A stretch of DNA of 64,000 nucleotides, taken from the NCBI RefSeq assembly GCF_001399685.1, contig NZ_JTHN01000047.1, forward strand, positions 1-64,000, in the 5' to 3' direction. The translations under genes and the position numbers were made by a program. The DNA comes from Paenibacillus sp. A3 (GTDB lineage: Bacteria > Bacillota > Bacilli > Paenibacillales > NBRC-103111). The notes under the pieces are model-generated. The model had not been told where the DNA came from and did no database searches. It was given only the letters and a program-made list of their open reading frames with translations. Shown piece by piece: positions 9,462-18,755 of the stretch. Numbering within the stretch: position 1 is the stretch's first letter; the number at the start of each line of letters is the position of its first letter.

Positions 9462-9491
9462 ACTATAGATAGGTTACAAAGCAGTTACAAA
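9462..9491 (-). promoter_or_regulatory. promoter with direct repeat upstream of the acyl-CoA block
   Basis: On the minus strand TTGTAA (9485-9490) and TATAGT (9462-9467) are separated by 17 bases, a fair SigA promoter 42 bp before the ligase ATG. The octamer TTTGTAAC occurs twice (9484-9491 and 9473-9480), one helical turn apart and covering the -35 element. This could be the target of the MalT/BTAD regulator, since such activators bind direct repeats. Assignment to that protein is inference. Confidence 0.45.
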
Positions 9492-9544
9492 TTTGCGCTA
9501 ATAAGCGGCTTGAAGTGCGCACCGTCATATTCGCAATGATCGTT

Positions 9545-10125
9545 CTACTCATTGATATCCAAATTTTTGGACCGCTGACCAGGAGCTTTAGTAATCTCCC
9601 CCTCATACGGAACATCTATATAAGTTGAGTCTTGCAAATTCACTACCTCACGCCTAAAAAGGACAGACGGGTAGCGTAGTGGGTGTACAGTCGTTATGTA
9701 CTGAGCTTCAATTCGTCCAGAATTTCGGCAAGCGATCTTTGTGCCAAAGCCTGCTGGTAGACGTAGACCACTGTCTACCAGGATGATCCTTGCGAATGCG
9801 GCTGACAACATAGCCTGGGTCAGCTTGTTCCAACACCTCTTGACCATTCATGACGTTGAGTTTCCAAGAAGTTGTAGACAAGCAATTGATGGTCCAGAAG
9901 CGCTGAATCGCCGGTTTCAATGCTCCAACACACGTCGTATTAGCGCAGGATGGTCACAAGATCCAGGCTCTTATTCGTGCAAAGGATACAACCATCCATC
10001 GGCGTGGACACCAATTCGTTTCTGAGGGTTCATAAGCTTCGATGAGTTCCACAGCGAGATCGTTCTTGCTTTTAAACGTTAGCTTGTGAGCAGTGCAATA
10101 TTCCTCACGAAAATAGGGACGGAAA
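9545..10125 (-). pseudogene. decayed IS4/IS701-type transposase
   Basis: Several short minus-strand frames, broken by stops and frameshifts, read as one DDE transposase. Recognisable pieces include KSKNDLAVELIEAYEP, a VGALK segment and a downstream SLAEILDEL-like stretch. The pieces are in different frames, so no functional protein can be made. Terminal repeats were not found. The family call rests on these short motifs only. Confidence 0.45.
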
Positions 10126-10298
10126 TCCCATATACCTAGACATCTCCTTTTTAGGAATTTGTGGTGTGGTAACCAACAACTTCTCCAAATTCGGCAGATG
10201 TCCTTTTCGTTTTTTGCAATTCGACAAAGGTTCTTATGAGTCTACAAATGGTTACTTTGTTTTACAGCAAGTTTTTTGCAAGAGTCAAGTATAAAGCT
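10126..10298. other. non-coding stretch between transposase remnants
   Basis: No convincing frame or structure was seen. It probably belongs to the decayed insertion sequences on both sides. Confidence 0.4.
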
Positions 10299-10424
10299 TT
10301 ATTGACGATTTGCATCTGGATAAGCTTCTAACAGATCGGATAAGAAACATATCCAATCCGCCTTCTTTTCTCCCCGATGATGGACTTGTCCAGTCTCATA
10401 GTTAATCGCACCAAACAACTTGGC
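10299..10424 (-). pseudogene. IS630-family transposase fragment
   Basis: About 41 codons on the minus strand read AKLFGAINYETGQVHHRG and continue to a stop. This matches the DDE_3 core of IS630 transposases, which typically read KFFGAINYETG at this point. Both ends are missing and an upstream stop interrupts the frame, so this is a relic. Confidence 0.6.
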
Positions 10425-10575
10425 GTTTCATGTCGATCATATTTATCAATTTATATAAAATATAGTAAATATTTACTATAATGTTTATTGAAAATTGGTA
10501 GTTCAGTAATATAGATCTGACTTCTAAAAAAAACTATAATCAAATAGAAATTACAAAATAATAGGAGGTTTTCAA

Positions 10576-11007
10576 ATGAAAGGTAAATTGTTTTCTTCTC
10601 TGATTGCATCTGCTATCTTGTTAGCTGTTGGAACACAGAGCGCTTCTGCCCAATTGGGGGATGACTCACGTCCCTTTGCAAGATGGGCAAATCCAGATTG
10701 GCACTACACGGCACCACTCCTTTCCTCTAGTGATGAGGACTGGTACTACTGGATTAACGAAACGGATAGTTACAAATTTATTTGGGCCAGTGTACAATCC
10801 CCTGCCGGATTAAACTATGATATTAGAGGGTTCGTTGTTACCCCTTCGGGACAGGAATACGAGATTCACTCCAACGAAAGTGGTCCCGGAGGCATTGATT
10901 CATTCGGTATAGGCATGAACCCGGGTGATAAGATATATTTTCGAATTAGACCTGACTTGGTTGACTACAATCCAACTCTAAATTACGATTTTCGCATTAG
11001 TTATTAA
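10576..11007 (+). CDS. small secreted protein, unknown function
   Basis: This 143-aa protein has an AGGAGG site 7 bases before the ATG. A signal peptide (MKGKLFSS then a hydrophobic run, cleavage likely after SASA near residue 25) is followed by a beta-rich, aromatic domain with W-Y pairs and many Asp/Asn. The pattern (DEDWYYWI, then a C-terminal PGDKIYFRI) recalls bacterial pre-peptidase C-terminal (PPC-like) beta-sandwich modules, but this is a weak resemblance. A possible promoter TTGAAA-N16-TATAGA lies at 10488-10515. It is an isolated, intact gene in transposon debris with lower GC than its surroundings, which suggests acquisition. Confidence 0.75.
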   Translation: MKGKLFSSLIASAILLAVGTQSASAQLGDDSRPFARWANPDWHYTAPLLSSSDEDWYYWINETDSYKFIWASVQSPAGLNYDIRGFVVTPSGQEYEIHSNESGPGGIDSFGIGMNPGDKIYFRIRPDLVDYNPTLNYDFRISY

Positions 11008-11030
11008 TAAGGAAGTATTTTTATGTTGGA

Positions 11031-11068
11031 ACAAAACAGTTCACCCCTAGGGAGAAGGACTGTTTTGT
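11031..11068 (+). terminator. hairpin after the secreted-protein gene
   Basis: ACAAAACAGT and ACTGTTTTGT form a perfect 10-bp stem with an 18-base loop, 24 bp after the stop codon. There is no clear U-tract, so it may be a weak terminator or an insertion-sequence relic. Confidence 0.4.
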
Positions 11069-11133
11069 CAACGTCTCAATGTTCTATGAAATTAAATGTG
11101 TAAAGCAATGACATTTTCAATCCGGTCTGCCAC

Positions 11134-11340
11134 TCAGCTTAAAAATTTCGTAACTATCATCTTGAATTCTCCCTCTGGAGCATCATCGATGAAACAGTAA
11201 TTCTCCGTGAAAGTGATCGCAATTATTACATCACCAGATATAATCCTTTGATATAACTCTTTAGAGCTGACACCATCGGCCGACCGATCTCTCGGCACAC
11301 ATAATTATTCCATCCAAAATTAAGGTTAAAAAGACACTCG
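11134..11340 (-). pseudogene. unrecognised open reading fragment
   Basis: A minus-strand frame stays open for roughly 65 codons ending at the stop 11134-11136. It contains plausible protein sequence (KELYQRIISGDVIIAI, then FIDDAPEGEFKMIV) but no ATG with a ribosome binding site was found. It may be the C-terminus of a lost gene. No family is recognised. Confidence 0.25.
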
Positions 11341-11367
11341 AAAAAAAACTTCCCCCCCCGCCACACA

Positions 11368-13548
11368 CTACGGCACACGCTCCACCTTCACGGCGCACAG
11401 CTTAAATTCCGGCATCCTGCTGGTCGGGTCCAGGGCGTCGTTGGTCAGCCGGTTGACCGACAGCTGCTCCCCCCAATGAAAAGGCACAAACACGGTGCGC
11501 GGCTGGATGCCTTCCGTCACCTTCACTTGAAACACGAGCGAGCCCCGGCGGCTTGTGATCCGGATGCGGTCTTCCACACGCAAGCCGATTTTCTGCGCCA
11601 GCCAAGGGTGGATTTCCGCCACGGGCACCGGCGCTTTTTTATTCAGTCCCTCCGTGCGCCTCGTCTGCGCGCCGCTCAAGTAATGGCTCGCTGCGCGCCC
11701 AGTTGTCAGCACATACGGATAGTCGCGGTCGGCCGGCTCCGCGGGCATTTTGGGCGTGATGCCGAACAGTCTGGCTTTCCCGTCGGGATGATGGAAGCGT
11801 TCCTGAAACAAATAAGGCGTACCCGGATGCTCAGGAGCCGGACAAGGCCAAAATATGCCCTTCTCCCGCTTCAGCCGTTCATACGTGATGCCGCTGTAAT
11901 CCGCCTTGCCCCCGGCTGTTGCCAACGCCAATTCATTAAAGACTTCCTCAATGCCGCCATAGCGAAAAAAAGCCCCGCTCCCCAGCTCTTTCGCCAAGCC
12001 GCATAGGATTTCGTAGTCCAGCCTGCTGTTCCCCGGCGGCTCCAGCACCTTTCCCCGGTGGAACACTCGGCCCTCCAAATTGGTTAAGGTACCTTCTCCC
12101 TCCAGAAACGAAGACCCCGGTAGCAGCCAATGGGCGTAACGGGCGGTTTCAGTCTCGAACAGGTCGATGACGACGAGCAGCTCCAGCTTCCGTAAGGCAC
12201 GCTCGACCATCGAATTGTTGGGACTCGATACGACCGGGTTGGAGCCAAGCACGATTAGCGCCTTGATTTCGCCTTCGTCGATTTTTTGCAGCATCTCGTA
12301 GGCGGAGACGCCCTTGCCGGGTAGTTCGGTCGGATCAATTCCCCACACCTTCGCCACACGCTCGCGGGCGGCCGGGTCTTCGATCAGTCGGTAGCCGGGA
12401 AGCTGGTCCGCCTTCTGTCCGTGCTCGCGGCCGCCCTGTCCGTTCGCTTGGCCGGTCACCGCGCCGTAGCCGCAGCCGGGCCGGCCGATTTTGCCGGTGA
12501 TCAAGGCCAGATTGATGTAATTGAGCGTATTTTCCACGCCGTTGACCTGCTGCTCCAGTCCCCGCGCCGTAAGCACAATCCCCGTTTCCGCCTTGGCAAA
12601 TCCGCGGGCGATGGTGCGAACGAGGCCTTCGAGAACGCCGGTCAACCGCTCGACATAATCCGGCGTATAGGCCTTAACGGCTTCGGCCAACTGCTCAAAG
12701 CCGTGCGTCCGCTCGCGGACAAACGATTCCGCGTACAGCTTTTCCGCCACGATCACATGAAGCAAGCCGTTGACGAATACGGAGTCGAAGCCCGGCTGCA
12801 GCCGCACGTGAATGTCCGCCGCCTTGGAGGTCATCGTATTGCGCGGATCGACGGTGACGATCGTGGCGCCGTTCTTCTTGGCCGCCAACAGATAAGGCAT
12901 CATGGTCGGCTGGCATTCCGCAATATTCGTGCCGGCTAGGATAATGTACCGCGCATGCGGAATTTCATGAAGCGGCATCGTCATGCCCCGGTCGAGACCG
13001 AAAGCCTGATTGGCGGCAGCAGCCGCCGAGGACATACAGTACCGCCCGTTATAATCGATGTATTTGGTTTTAAGCGCCACCCGCGCAAACTTGCCAAGCA
13101 AGTAGCCGACCTCGTTGGTCAGCGAGCCTCCGCCGTAGACGGCAACTGCGTCGTTGCCGTATTCCGCCTGGATATGACGGATTTGCCCGGCAATCTCCTT
13201 CAAGGCAGTATCCCAAGATTCCGGTCGATGCCCGCCTGCCGCAGAGCCTCGCGAAGCGTCAGAATCAAACCGTTCCACCCTTCGCAAAGGCTCGGTAATC
13301 CGTTCCGGATGAAGCACATGCTCCAAAGCGTGCAGCCCTTTCTGGCATAGCCGGCCCGCTGCCACCGGAAAATCCGGGCTCGGCTTAATGACCAGACCCG
13401 GATTGTTATCGCTGGGAGTCAGCACCATCTGGCATTGCATACTGCAAAAGCAGCAGTGCGATGACCGGCTTTCCGCCGTACTTGTTTTTGCGGCTGTTTT
13501 CCCGCTCGCCGTTGCCTTCGTACTTAACAAATCCAGCGCATTCGCCAT
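11368..13548 (-). CDS. nasC: assimilatory nitrate reductase catalytic subunit
   Basis: This 726-aa protein belongs to the molybdopterin oxidoreductase family. The N-terminus has the [4Fe-4S] motif CxxCxxxC (CFCSMQC) followed by C of GRLCQKG. Later come the Mo-bis-MGD binding core (GTNIAECQP), the GRPGCGYG segment and a C-terminal molydopterin dinucleotide binding domain (TGRAASHYLSG). It reduces nitrate to nitrite in the cytoplasm. It is the last gene of narK-nirB-nirD-nasC, 27 bp after nirD. No electron-transfer subunit (NasB-type flavoprotein) is encoded nearby, so electrons must come from another protein, possibly ferredoxin or NirB. Confidence 0.93.
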   Translation of the reverse strand: MANALDLLSTKATASGKTAAKTSTAESRSSHCCFCSMQCQMVLTPSDNNPGLVIKPSPDFPVAAGRLCQKGLHALEHVLHPERITEPLRRVERFDSDASRGSAAGGHRPESWDTALKEIAGQIRHIQAEYGNDAVAVYGGGSLTNEVGYLLGKFARVALKTKYIDYNGRYCMSSAAAAANQAFGLDRGMTMPLHEIPHARYIILAGTNIAECQPTMMPYLLAAKKNGATIVTVDPRNTMTSKAADIHVRLQPGFDSVFVNGLLHVIVAEKLYAESFVRERTHGFEQLAEAVKAYTPDYVERLTGVLEGLVRTIARGFAKAETGIVLTARGLEQQVNGVENTLNYINLALITGKIGRPGCGYGAVTGQANGQGGREHGQKADQLPGYRLIEDPAARERVAKVWGIDPTELPGKGVSAYEMLQKIDEGEIKALIVLGSNPVVSSPNNSMVERALRKLELLVVIDLFETETARYAHWLLPGSSFLEGEGTLTNLEGRVFHRGKVLEPPGNSRLDYEILCGLAKELGSGAFFRYGGIEEVFNELALATAGGKADYSGITYERLKREKGIFWPCPAPEHPGTPYLFQERFHHPDGKARLFGITPKMPAEPADRDYPYVLTTGRAASHYLSGAQTRRTEGLNKKAPVPVAEIHPWLAQKIGLRVEDRIRITSRRGSLVFQVKVTEGIQPRTVFVPFHWGEQLSVNRLTNDALDPTSRMPEFKLCAVKVERVP

Positions 13549-13575
13549 CGTCGTCGCACCCCCGTGAACATCACA

Positions 13576-13932
13576 TCAGCCGGCCTTTTCCACCGACGCT
13601 GGAAACCCGATATAGACGGCTCCATCCTGTATTTTGGTCGCATAGGTGCGAACGCATCCCGTATCCGGCGCCTGAACGAGTCCGGAGGAAAGATCGATCC
13701 TGCGGTCGTGCATCGGGCAGAACACATGGTCGCCGCAGACGATCCCTTCCGCCAGTACTCCGTCCTTGTGCGGACAACGATTTCGTATCGCTTTGACGCT
13801 CCCGCTGCCGAGCCGGAACAACGCCACTTCATCGCCCTGATAACGGACGGTCTTTCCGGTATTGACCGGCAGCTCCTCGTACAAGGCCGCCCAAACCCAA
13901 ACGATGCTTTCCCTTTCCTGTGTTACGCTCAT
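13576..13932 (-). CDS. nirD: nitrite reductase [NAD(P)H] small subunit, Rieske type
   Basis: ATG 13932 follows nirB by 13 bp and gives a 118-aa protein, a normal NirD length. The Rieske-like ligands are NRCPHKDG and FCPMHDRR (CxH and CxxH). It partners NirB in six-electron reduction of nitrite to ammonium. A longer frame upstream overlaps nirB and is not used. Confidence 0.92.
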   Translation of the reverse strand: MSVTQERESIVWVWAALYEELPVNTGKTVRYQGDEVALFRLGSGSVKAIRNRCPHKDGVLAEGIVCGDHVFCPMHDRRIDLSSGLVQAPDTGCVRTYATKIQDGAVYIGFPASVEKAG

Positions 13933-13945
13933 CCGTTTCTCCTCC

Positions 13946-16366
13946 TTACAGCTCAACGACTTCGTAGAGGTCTTTTTGAATTTTCTCGCTTTCGATCGCT
14001 TCTTTCCAAGGGTCCTTCGTGACCGACAGGGTGATGTCCATCCGCTCGCAGAGCGCCCTGCGCTCCTCCGCATTCTCGACGACCTTGCGGATGCTTTCGA
14101 TGCCGATCCGCTTGACCCATTCGCTGGTCCGTTCGCCGTAGTTGGCGTTCTCGCGGTAATATTGCAGGTACGCCTCCGCATACTCCACGACTTCGTCTTC
14201 CGTCTTCACCGTGGTCAAAAGATCGCCGGCCCGCACCTTCACGCCGCCGTTGCCGCCCGCATACAGCTCCCAGCCTCCGTCGATGGCAACGACGCCCAGG
14301 TCTTTAATAACGGATTCCGCGCAGTTTCGCGGGCACCCGGACACGGCCATCTTGACCTTGGCCGGCGTGTTCAGCCGCTCGAAGCGCTTCTCCAGCCGGA
14401 TGCCCATGCCCATCGAATCGGCGGTGCCGAACCGGCAGTACTCCGCGCCGACGCATGTTTTGACGGTACGGAGCGCCTTCCCGTAGGCATACCCGGACGG
14501 CATATCCAGTTCCTCCCACATGCGGGTCAAATCCTCTTTCTTCACGCCCAGCAGATCGATCCGCTGTCCGCCGGTCAGCTTCACCGTCGGGACGTCGAAC
14601 TTCTCCGCCACCTCGGCGATCCTCTTCAGCTCGGCCGGACTCGTCACGCCGCCGTACATCCGGGGGACGACGGAATACGTACCGTCCTTCTGGATGTTCG
14701 CGTGCATCCGCTCGTTCACGAACCGGGAGGTGCGGTCATCCTTGTAAACAGTCGGGTGCACCATACCCAAGTAATAATTAAGCGCAGGGCGGCACTTCGA
14801 GCAGCCTTCCTCCGTTTTCCAGCCAAGCACGTTCATCACCTCGCGGACGTAGCCCAGTCCTTTCTCGCGAATGGCGGCTATAATCTCTTCCCGGGAATGC
14901 TCCGTACAGCCGCACATCGTTTCTTTAACGGCCTGACGGTCGTAGGAATCGCCCAAAGTATAGGCCAGCAGATCGCCGACCAGTGGCTTGCAGCCCCCAC
15001 AGGAACGGGATGCGCTGGTGCAGTTCTTCACTTCCTCGACCGACGTCAGCCCCTGCTCCCGGATCGCCGAGCAGATCGCGCCTTTGCTGACGCCGTTGCA
15101 GCCGCAGACGATCGTATCGTCGCTCATCGCGGCGGCACCGGAACCGGCGCTGCCTCCCGAACCGGCAGAATCCTGAAGGATAGATGCCTTCTCCATACCG
15201 CTGATGTCGGAGCCATCGCGGATCATCTGCATCAGCCGCGTGCCGTCCGACGTATCCCCGAACAGCACCGCGCCGATCATTTTGTTGTCGCGGATCACGA
15301 CCTTTTTGTAGACGCCCGAATATTCGTCGTGCACGCGGATCGTCTTGCAGCCCTCGCTCTCCAGAAATTGACCGCCCGAAAATACGTCCACGCCGGACAC
15401 CTTCAGCTTCGTGTACACGATCGAGCCTTCGTATGGAGCCGTCTCCACCGCCGCTAGATATTTCGCAAGCACCGCCCCTTGCTCATAGAGCGGAGCGACA
15501 AGACCATACACGACCCCGCGGTGCATCGCGCATTCGCCGACCGCATAAATGTCCGGCATGCTCGTTTGCATGTAATCGTTCACGACGATGCCGGGATTGA
15601 CTTCGAGCCCGATCGATTTGGCCAGCTCGACGTTCGGGCGAATCCCGACGGCCATGACGACAAGATCCGCTTCCGCCACGCTGCCGTCCTTGAACTTGAG
15701 TCCGGCGACCCGCTGATCTCCAAGGATTTCGGCAGACTGCTTTTCGAGCAAAAAGTTCATCCCCTGCGCTTCCAGCGCCTCCTGCAGCAGTTTGGAGGCC
15801 GTACGGTCCAACTGGCGTTCCATCAGCGTATCTCCGAGATGGACGACATCCACCTTCATCCCGAGATTCAGAAACCCTCTCGCCGCTTCCAGCCCAAGCA
15901 GCCCGCCGCCGATGACGACGGCTTTCTTGTATTTTCGGGCCGCATCGATCATCAATTCGCAGTCGCGGATCGTGCGGCAAGCCATCACGCCTTCCTTATC
16001 CGCGCCCGGCAGCGGCAGCATAAACGGATTCGAGCCGGTGGCCAGAATCAACTTGTCGTAATCCACCGTAACCCCTTGATCGCTCGTGACCGTCCGCGCC
16101 TGCGTATCGATGCCCGTCACGGTATGCCCGGTGTACAACGTGATCCCGTTCGCTTTGTACCAGTCCCAAGGATGAATGACGATATCCTCTACGCTGGAAT
16201 CCCCCGCGAGCACGTAGGACAGCAGAATCCGGTTATAGTTCGGATGAGGCTCGCTGCCAAAAATCGTAATTTCATAGTTGCCGGGCGCCAGCTTGAGCAG
16301 ATGCTCAATCACGTTGACCCCGGCCATTCCGTTCCCGACGAGCACGAGCTTTTGTTTGTTCGACAT
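13946..16366 (-). CDS. nirB: nitrite reductase [NAD(P)H] large subunit
   Basis: This 806-aa protein starts with an FAD/NAD(P)H disulfide-reductase-like module (VGNGMAGV at the N-terminus; [12 protein letters not shown] near residue 148). Two BFD-like [2Fe-2S] domains follow, near residues 415-470 (CGCNG, then CGGCKP) and 480-535 (CGCTE, then CSKCRP). The C-terminal ferredoxin-like and sirohaem/[4Fe-4S] part has CVGAEYC and GCPRNC. It reduces nitrite to ammonium with NAD(P)H. It lies between narK and nirD in the nitrate operon. No sirohaem-synthesis gene is visible in the window. Confidence 0.95.
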   Translation of the reverse strand: MSNKQKLVLVGNGMAGVNVIEHLLKLAPGNYEITIFGSEPHPNYNRILLSYVLAGDSSVEDIVIHPWDWYKANGITLYTGHTVTGIDTQARTVTSDQGVTVDYDKLILATGSNPFMLPLPGADKEGVMACRTIRDCELMIDAARKYKKAVVIGGGLLGLEAARGFLNLGMKVDVVHLGDTLMERQLDRTASKLLQEALEAQGMNFLLEKQSAEILGDQRVAGLKFKDGSVAEADLVVMAVGIRPNVELAKSIGLEVNPGIVVNDYMQTSMPDIYAVGECAMHRGVVYGLVAPLYEQGAVLAKYLAAVETAPYEGSIVYTKLKVSGVDVFSGGQFLESEGCKTIRVHDEYSGVYKKVVIRDNKMIGAVLFGDTSDGTRLMQMIRDGSDISGMEKASILQDSAGSGGSAGSGAAAMSDDTIVCGCNGVSKGAICSAIREQGLTSVEEVKNCTSASRSCGGCKPLVGDLLAYTLGDSYDRQAVKETMCGCTEHSREEIIAAIREKGLGYVREVMNVLGWKTEEGCSKCRPALNYYLGMVHPTVYKDDRTSRFVNERMHANIQKDGTYSVVPRMYGGVTSPAELKRIAEVAEKFDVPTVKLTGGQRIDLLGVKKEDLTRMWEELDMPSGYAYGKALRTVKTCVGAEYCRFGTADSMGMGIRLEKRFERLNTPAKVKMAVSGCPRNCAESVIKDLGVVAIDGGWELYAGGNGGVKVRAGDLLTTVKTEDEVVEYAEAYLQYYRENANYGERTSEWVKRIGIESIRKVVENAEERRALCERMDITLSVTKDPWKEAIESEKIQKDLYEVVEL

Positions 16367-16436
16367 GGACCAATCATCCTTTCATCAAGAGAATGGGTAC
16401 AACCTTATACGTTCTCTATCAACATCCATCAACGAC

Positions 16437-17687
16437 TTACTGCACAGGGACTTCGCCCCCTATCCCTTCCCTGGGGGACACGGTCACTTTGCCGCCTTCG
16501 CCGATCCAGGTGCGCTTCCATTGGCCTTGGACCACCGCCACCAATACGACGCACGAAAGCGCGATGACGCTTAGGATCAAAAATCCGGATGCAAAAGAGC
16601 CGGTGGCGAGCTTCAGATTGCCGAGAATTTTGGGCAGAAAAAATCCCCCAAGCCCTCCGGCCGCGCCGACAATGCCGGTAACGATCCCGATCTCCTCGCG
16701 GAAGCGCTGGGGAACGAGCTGGAACACCGAGCCGTTGCCCATGCCCAGACACATCATGGCCGTGAAGAGCAGCGCCGTCGTTACCGCAAGCGGCGGTAAA
16801 GTGGAAATGCCCGCCATCAGCAGAGCGACGACTCCGTATAGGCCCATCAGCATCCGGATCCCGCCGATTTTATCGGCCAGCCAGCCGCCGACCGGACGGA
16901 AGAAGCTCCCGCCGATGACGCATAAGGTGGTAAAATCGGCGGCTTTCACCGGAGACAGCCCGTACTCCGTATTGAAAAAGATCGTCAGATAAGTGGATAA
17001 GCCGACGAAACCGCCGAAGGTCACGCCGTACAATAGGCAAAACAACCAAGAATCCCTTTGCTTCAGCACCTTTCCGTAGTCGGCCAGCTTTTTGGGCGCG
17101 GGCTGATTGGGGCTGTCTTTCGCCAAGATCGAAAAAACGATCAACGTCAAAGCGATCGGAATCATCGCGATCCCGAATACGACGTGCCAATCCCCGTAAT
17201 ACTGGGCGATCCGGTTCGCAAAGAGCGTAGCGAAAATCGTCCCGCTGTTCCCCGCGCCGGCAATGCCCATTGCAAGCCCCTGATATTGCGGCGGGTACCA
17301 TCTGCTCGCCAGCGGCAGGGCGGCCGCGAAGCTGGCTCCGGCAATGCCGAGCAGCAGCGCGATCGCATACATCTCGCCGATCGTGTCGGCAAACTGCCAG
17401 CCCCACCATAACGGGACGAGCGTGATCCCCAGTCCGATCTGGCCGGTCAGCTTCGGCCCGATCTTATCCGTCAAATAGCCGAGCACCAGCCGCAGGACCG
17501 ACCCGCCCAGAGTCGGCAATGCCACCAAATTCGCTTTTTCCGCGGCATTCAGCTCGAATTCCCCCGCGATAATCACGGCGAGCGGTCCGAGCAAGACCCA
17601 AACCATAAAGCTCATATCGAAGTACAAAAACGAACTGAATAACGATCCCTTGTGCCCGCTCTGCCAAAAACTTTTGCGTTCGATCAT
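16437..17687 (-). CDS. narK: nitrate/nitrite MFS transporter
   Basis: This 416-aa protein has about 12 transmembrane segments and is a NarK/NasA-type nitrate porter of the NNP family. The glycine-rich nitrate signatures GIAGASFAAALP and GAAGGLGGFF are visible. AGGAGAGG precedes the ATG. It is the first gene of the operon and would import nitrate for the reductases downstream. Its 5' leader holds an ANTAR-type antitermination structure, and the promoter overlaps a TnrA/GlnR box. Confidence 0.92.
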   Translation of the reverse strand: MIERKSFWQSGHKGSLFSSFLYFDMSFMVWVLLGPLAVIIAGEFELNAAEKANLVALPTLGGSVLRLVLGYLTDKIGPKLTGQIGLGITLVPLWWGWQFADTIGEMYAIALLLGIAGASFAAALPLASRWYPPQYQGLAMGIAGAGNSGTIFATLFANRIAQYYGDWHVVFGIAMIPIALTLIVFSILAKDSPNQPAPKKLADYGKVLKQRDSWLFCLLYGVTFGGFVGLSTYLTIFFNTEYGLSPVKAADFTTLCVIGGSFFRPVGGWLADKIGGIRMLMGLYGVVALLMAGISTLPPLAVTTALLFTAMMCLGMGNGSVFQLVPQRFREEIGIVTGIVGAAGGLGGFFLPKILGNLKLATGSFASGFLILSVIALSCVVLVAVVQGQWKRTWIGEGGKVTVSPREGIGGEVPVQ

Positions 17688-17820
17688 GTGGACCTCTCCT
17701 TTTCCCTCGTGCCGTATTTCTCTTCAAGCTATGTGACAAAGACGACCAACCGGACGCACGAAGACGGAACAGCTCATCGGCCTCTTTGTCATGCAGCCGC
17801 GTCATCGTAGCCGAAACATA

Positions 17821-17892
17821 AAAAGCCTACCCCTGTACATTCGTTCAGGGATAGGCCTCATTGCCGAAAGGATTGACACGCCGTTGTGTCAA
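17821..17892 (-). promoter_or_regulatory. ANTAR-type antitermination leader with intrinsic terminator
   Basis: Read on the minus strand, the narK leader forms three parts. First is a 7-bp hairpin TTGACAC-AACGGC-GTGTCAA (17873-17892). Second is a short hairpin GGC-AATGAG-GCC (17854-17865). Third is an 11-bp intrinsic terminator (GCCTATCCCTG pairing with CAGGGGTAGGC, 17825-17856) followed by TTTTTA. Both small loops are hexanucleotides with A at position 1 and G at position 4, the signature bound by ANTAR proteins, and the second hairpin shares bases with the terminator so the two exclude each other. The divergent ANTAR gene is the obvious partner. The second stem is weak. Confidence 0.75.
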
Positions 17893-17919
17893 GAAGAACC
17901 GGGTAAGCTTTATGGAGTT

Positions 17920-17948
17920 ATTATAATTTCATCGATCCAAATTGTCAA
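17920..17948 (-). promoter_or_regulatory. SigA promoter of the nitrate operon
   Basis: TTGACA (17943-17948) and TATAAT (17920-17925) are both full consensus with 17 bases between them. Transcription would start near 17913, about 20 bases before the ANTAR leader hairpins and 225 bases before narK. Confidence 0.8.
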
Positions 17949-17959
17949 TAAACATGACA
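17943..17959. promoter_or_regulatory. TnrA/GlnR box overlapping the narK -35 element
   Basis: TGTCAATAAACATGACA fits TGTNA-N7-TNACA at every fixed position. It covers the -35 region of the nitrate promoter, centred near -38. This predicts direct nitrogen control by TnrA or GlnR; a site on the -35 is more typical of repression. Confidence 0.7.
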
Positions 17960-18026
17960 TAAAATTCGCGTTACAGCTATAAAAATAACGATATCGACAA
18001 ATTAAATAATTTCGTGTTATATTTAA

Positions 18027-18043
18027 TGTTATATTAAATAACA
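18027..18043. promoter_or_regulatory. second TnrA/GlnR box
   Basis: TGTTATATTAAATAACA is another full match to TGTNA-N7-TNACA, 55 bp upstream of the ANTAR regulator gene and about 120 bp upstream of the narK start point. A half-matching copy (TGTTA-N7-TGTTA) directly precedes it at 18015-18031. It may control the regulator, the operon, or both. Confidence 0.65.
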
Positions 18044-18097
18044 TACACCGTTATAAAAATGCTGTAAGTCGGATTAAAACCTTGATGGGGGTATTTT

Positions 18098-18745
18098 ATG
18101 TTACGCTCCTTTTTACTCATCGACGGCTTTGAACCGGAGCCCTCTTCCTCTCCATCGTCCGCTGAACCCGGCCCGCCCTCCGGTCCTTCCGGCTTGGAAG
18201 CGACAGCCGCAACGATATTGCAAGATCTCGGCTTTCGCGTTGAGACGGCTTCTTCCTTCCACGAAGTTCAGTTTCTGGCCGCCAAAGCCGATGCCGTGCT
18301 CTTATCCGTCGTCCCCCAACAAGTCGAGCCGTGGCGCCAAAAAATTGCCGCCGTACGCAGCCTTCCTCTGCTGTGGTGGTGCGACCGCCGAACGTTTCCC
18401 AGCTACGAATGCAAGCTGCCTCCCGGCATCGACGGCATGCTTGGTCCCGGGATGAGCGCCTTGGAAATGCACTGCGCGCTGCTGCTTGGCTTCAATCAAT
18501 ATTGTCAGCGGACGGAATGGCAGCAGGAACGCGAGCAGCTTCTGTCCCGGCTGGAAGAACGGAAGTGGATCGATCAAGCGAAGCGGATTTTGTGCGAGAT
18601 CAAAAGCATTTCGGAGGCGGAAGCCTACGAATTCCTGCGCAAGCAAGCCATGAACGAGCGCAAACGGATGTCCGACGTGGCCTCCTCCATCGTCAAGGTA
18701 TACCAGTTGCTGCAGGACGGAAATCAGAGAGGCCGCAAGCGATAA
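18098..18745 (+). CDS. ANTAR-domain antitermination regulator (NasT-like)
   Basis: This is a 215-aa protein with GGGGG 6 bases before the ATG. The N-terminal 130 residues resemble a degenerate response-regulator receiver (LLIDGFEP, LPLLWWC), and the usual phospho-Asp pattern is not clear. The C-terminus (residues about 150-210) is a helical ANTAR domain with the typical A-K-R-I-L and E-A-Y-x-x-L-R pattern. ANTAR proteins bind paired hexaloop hairpins in nascent RNA and prevent termination. It is divergent from the nitrate operon, whose leader carries such hairpins. Confidence 0.85.
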   Translation: MLRSFLLIDGFEPEPSSSPSSAEPGPPSGPSGLEATAATILQDLGFRVETASSFHEVQFLAAKADAVLLSVVPQQVEPWRQKIAAVRSLPLLWWCDRRTFPSYECKLPPGIDGMLGPGMSALEMHCALLLGFNQYCQRTEWQQEREQLLSRLEERKWIDQAKRILCEIKSISEAEAYEFLRKQAMNERKRMSDVASSIVKVYQLLQDGNQRGRKR

Positions 18746-18755
18746 CCGCTTTCCT

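Noticed and set aside
13862-16567. Long plus-strand frames opposite nirB
   Set aside because: Shadows of nirB in high-GC sequence; they have no domains.
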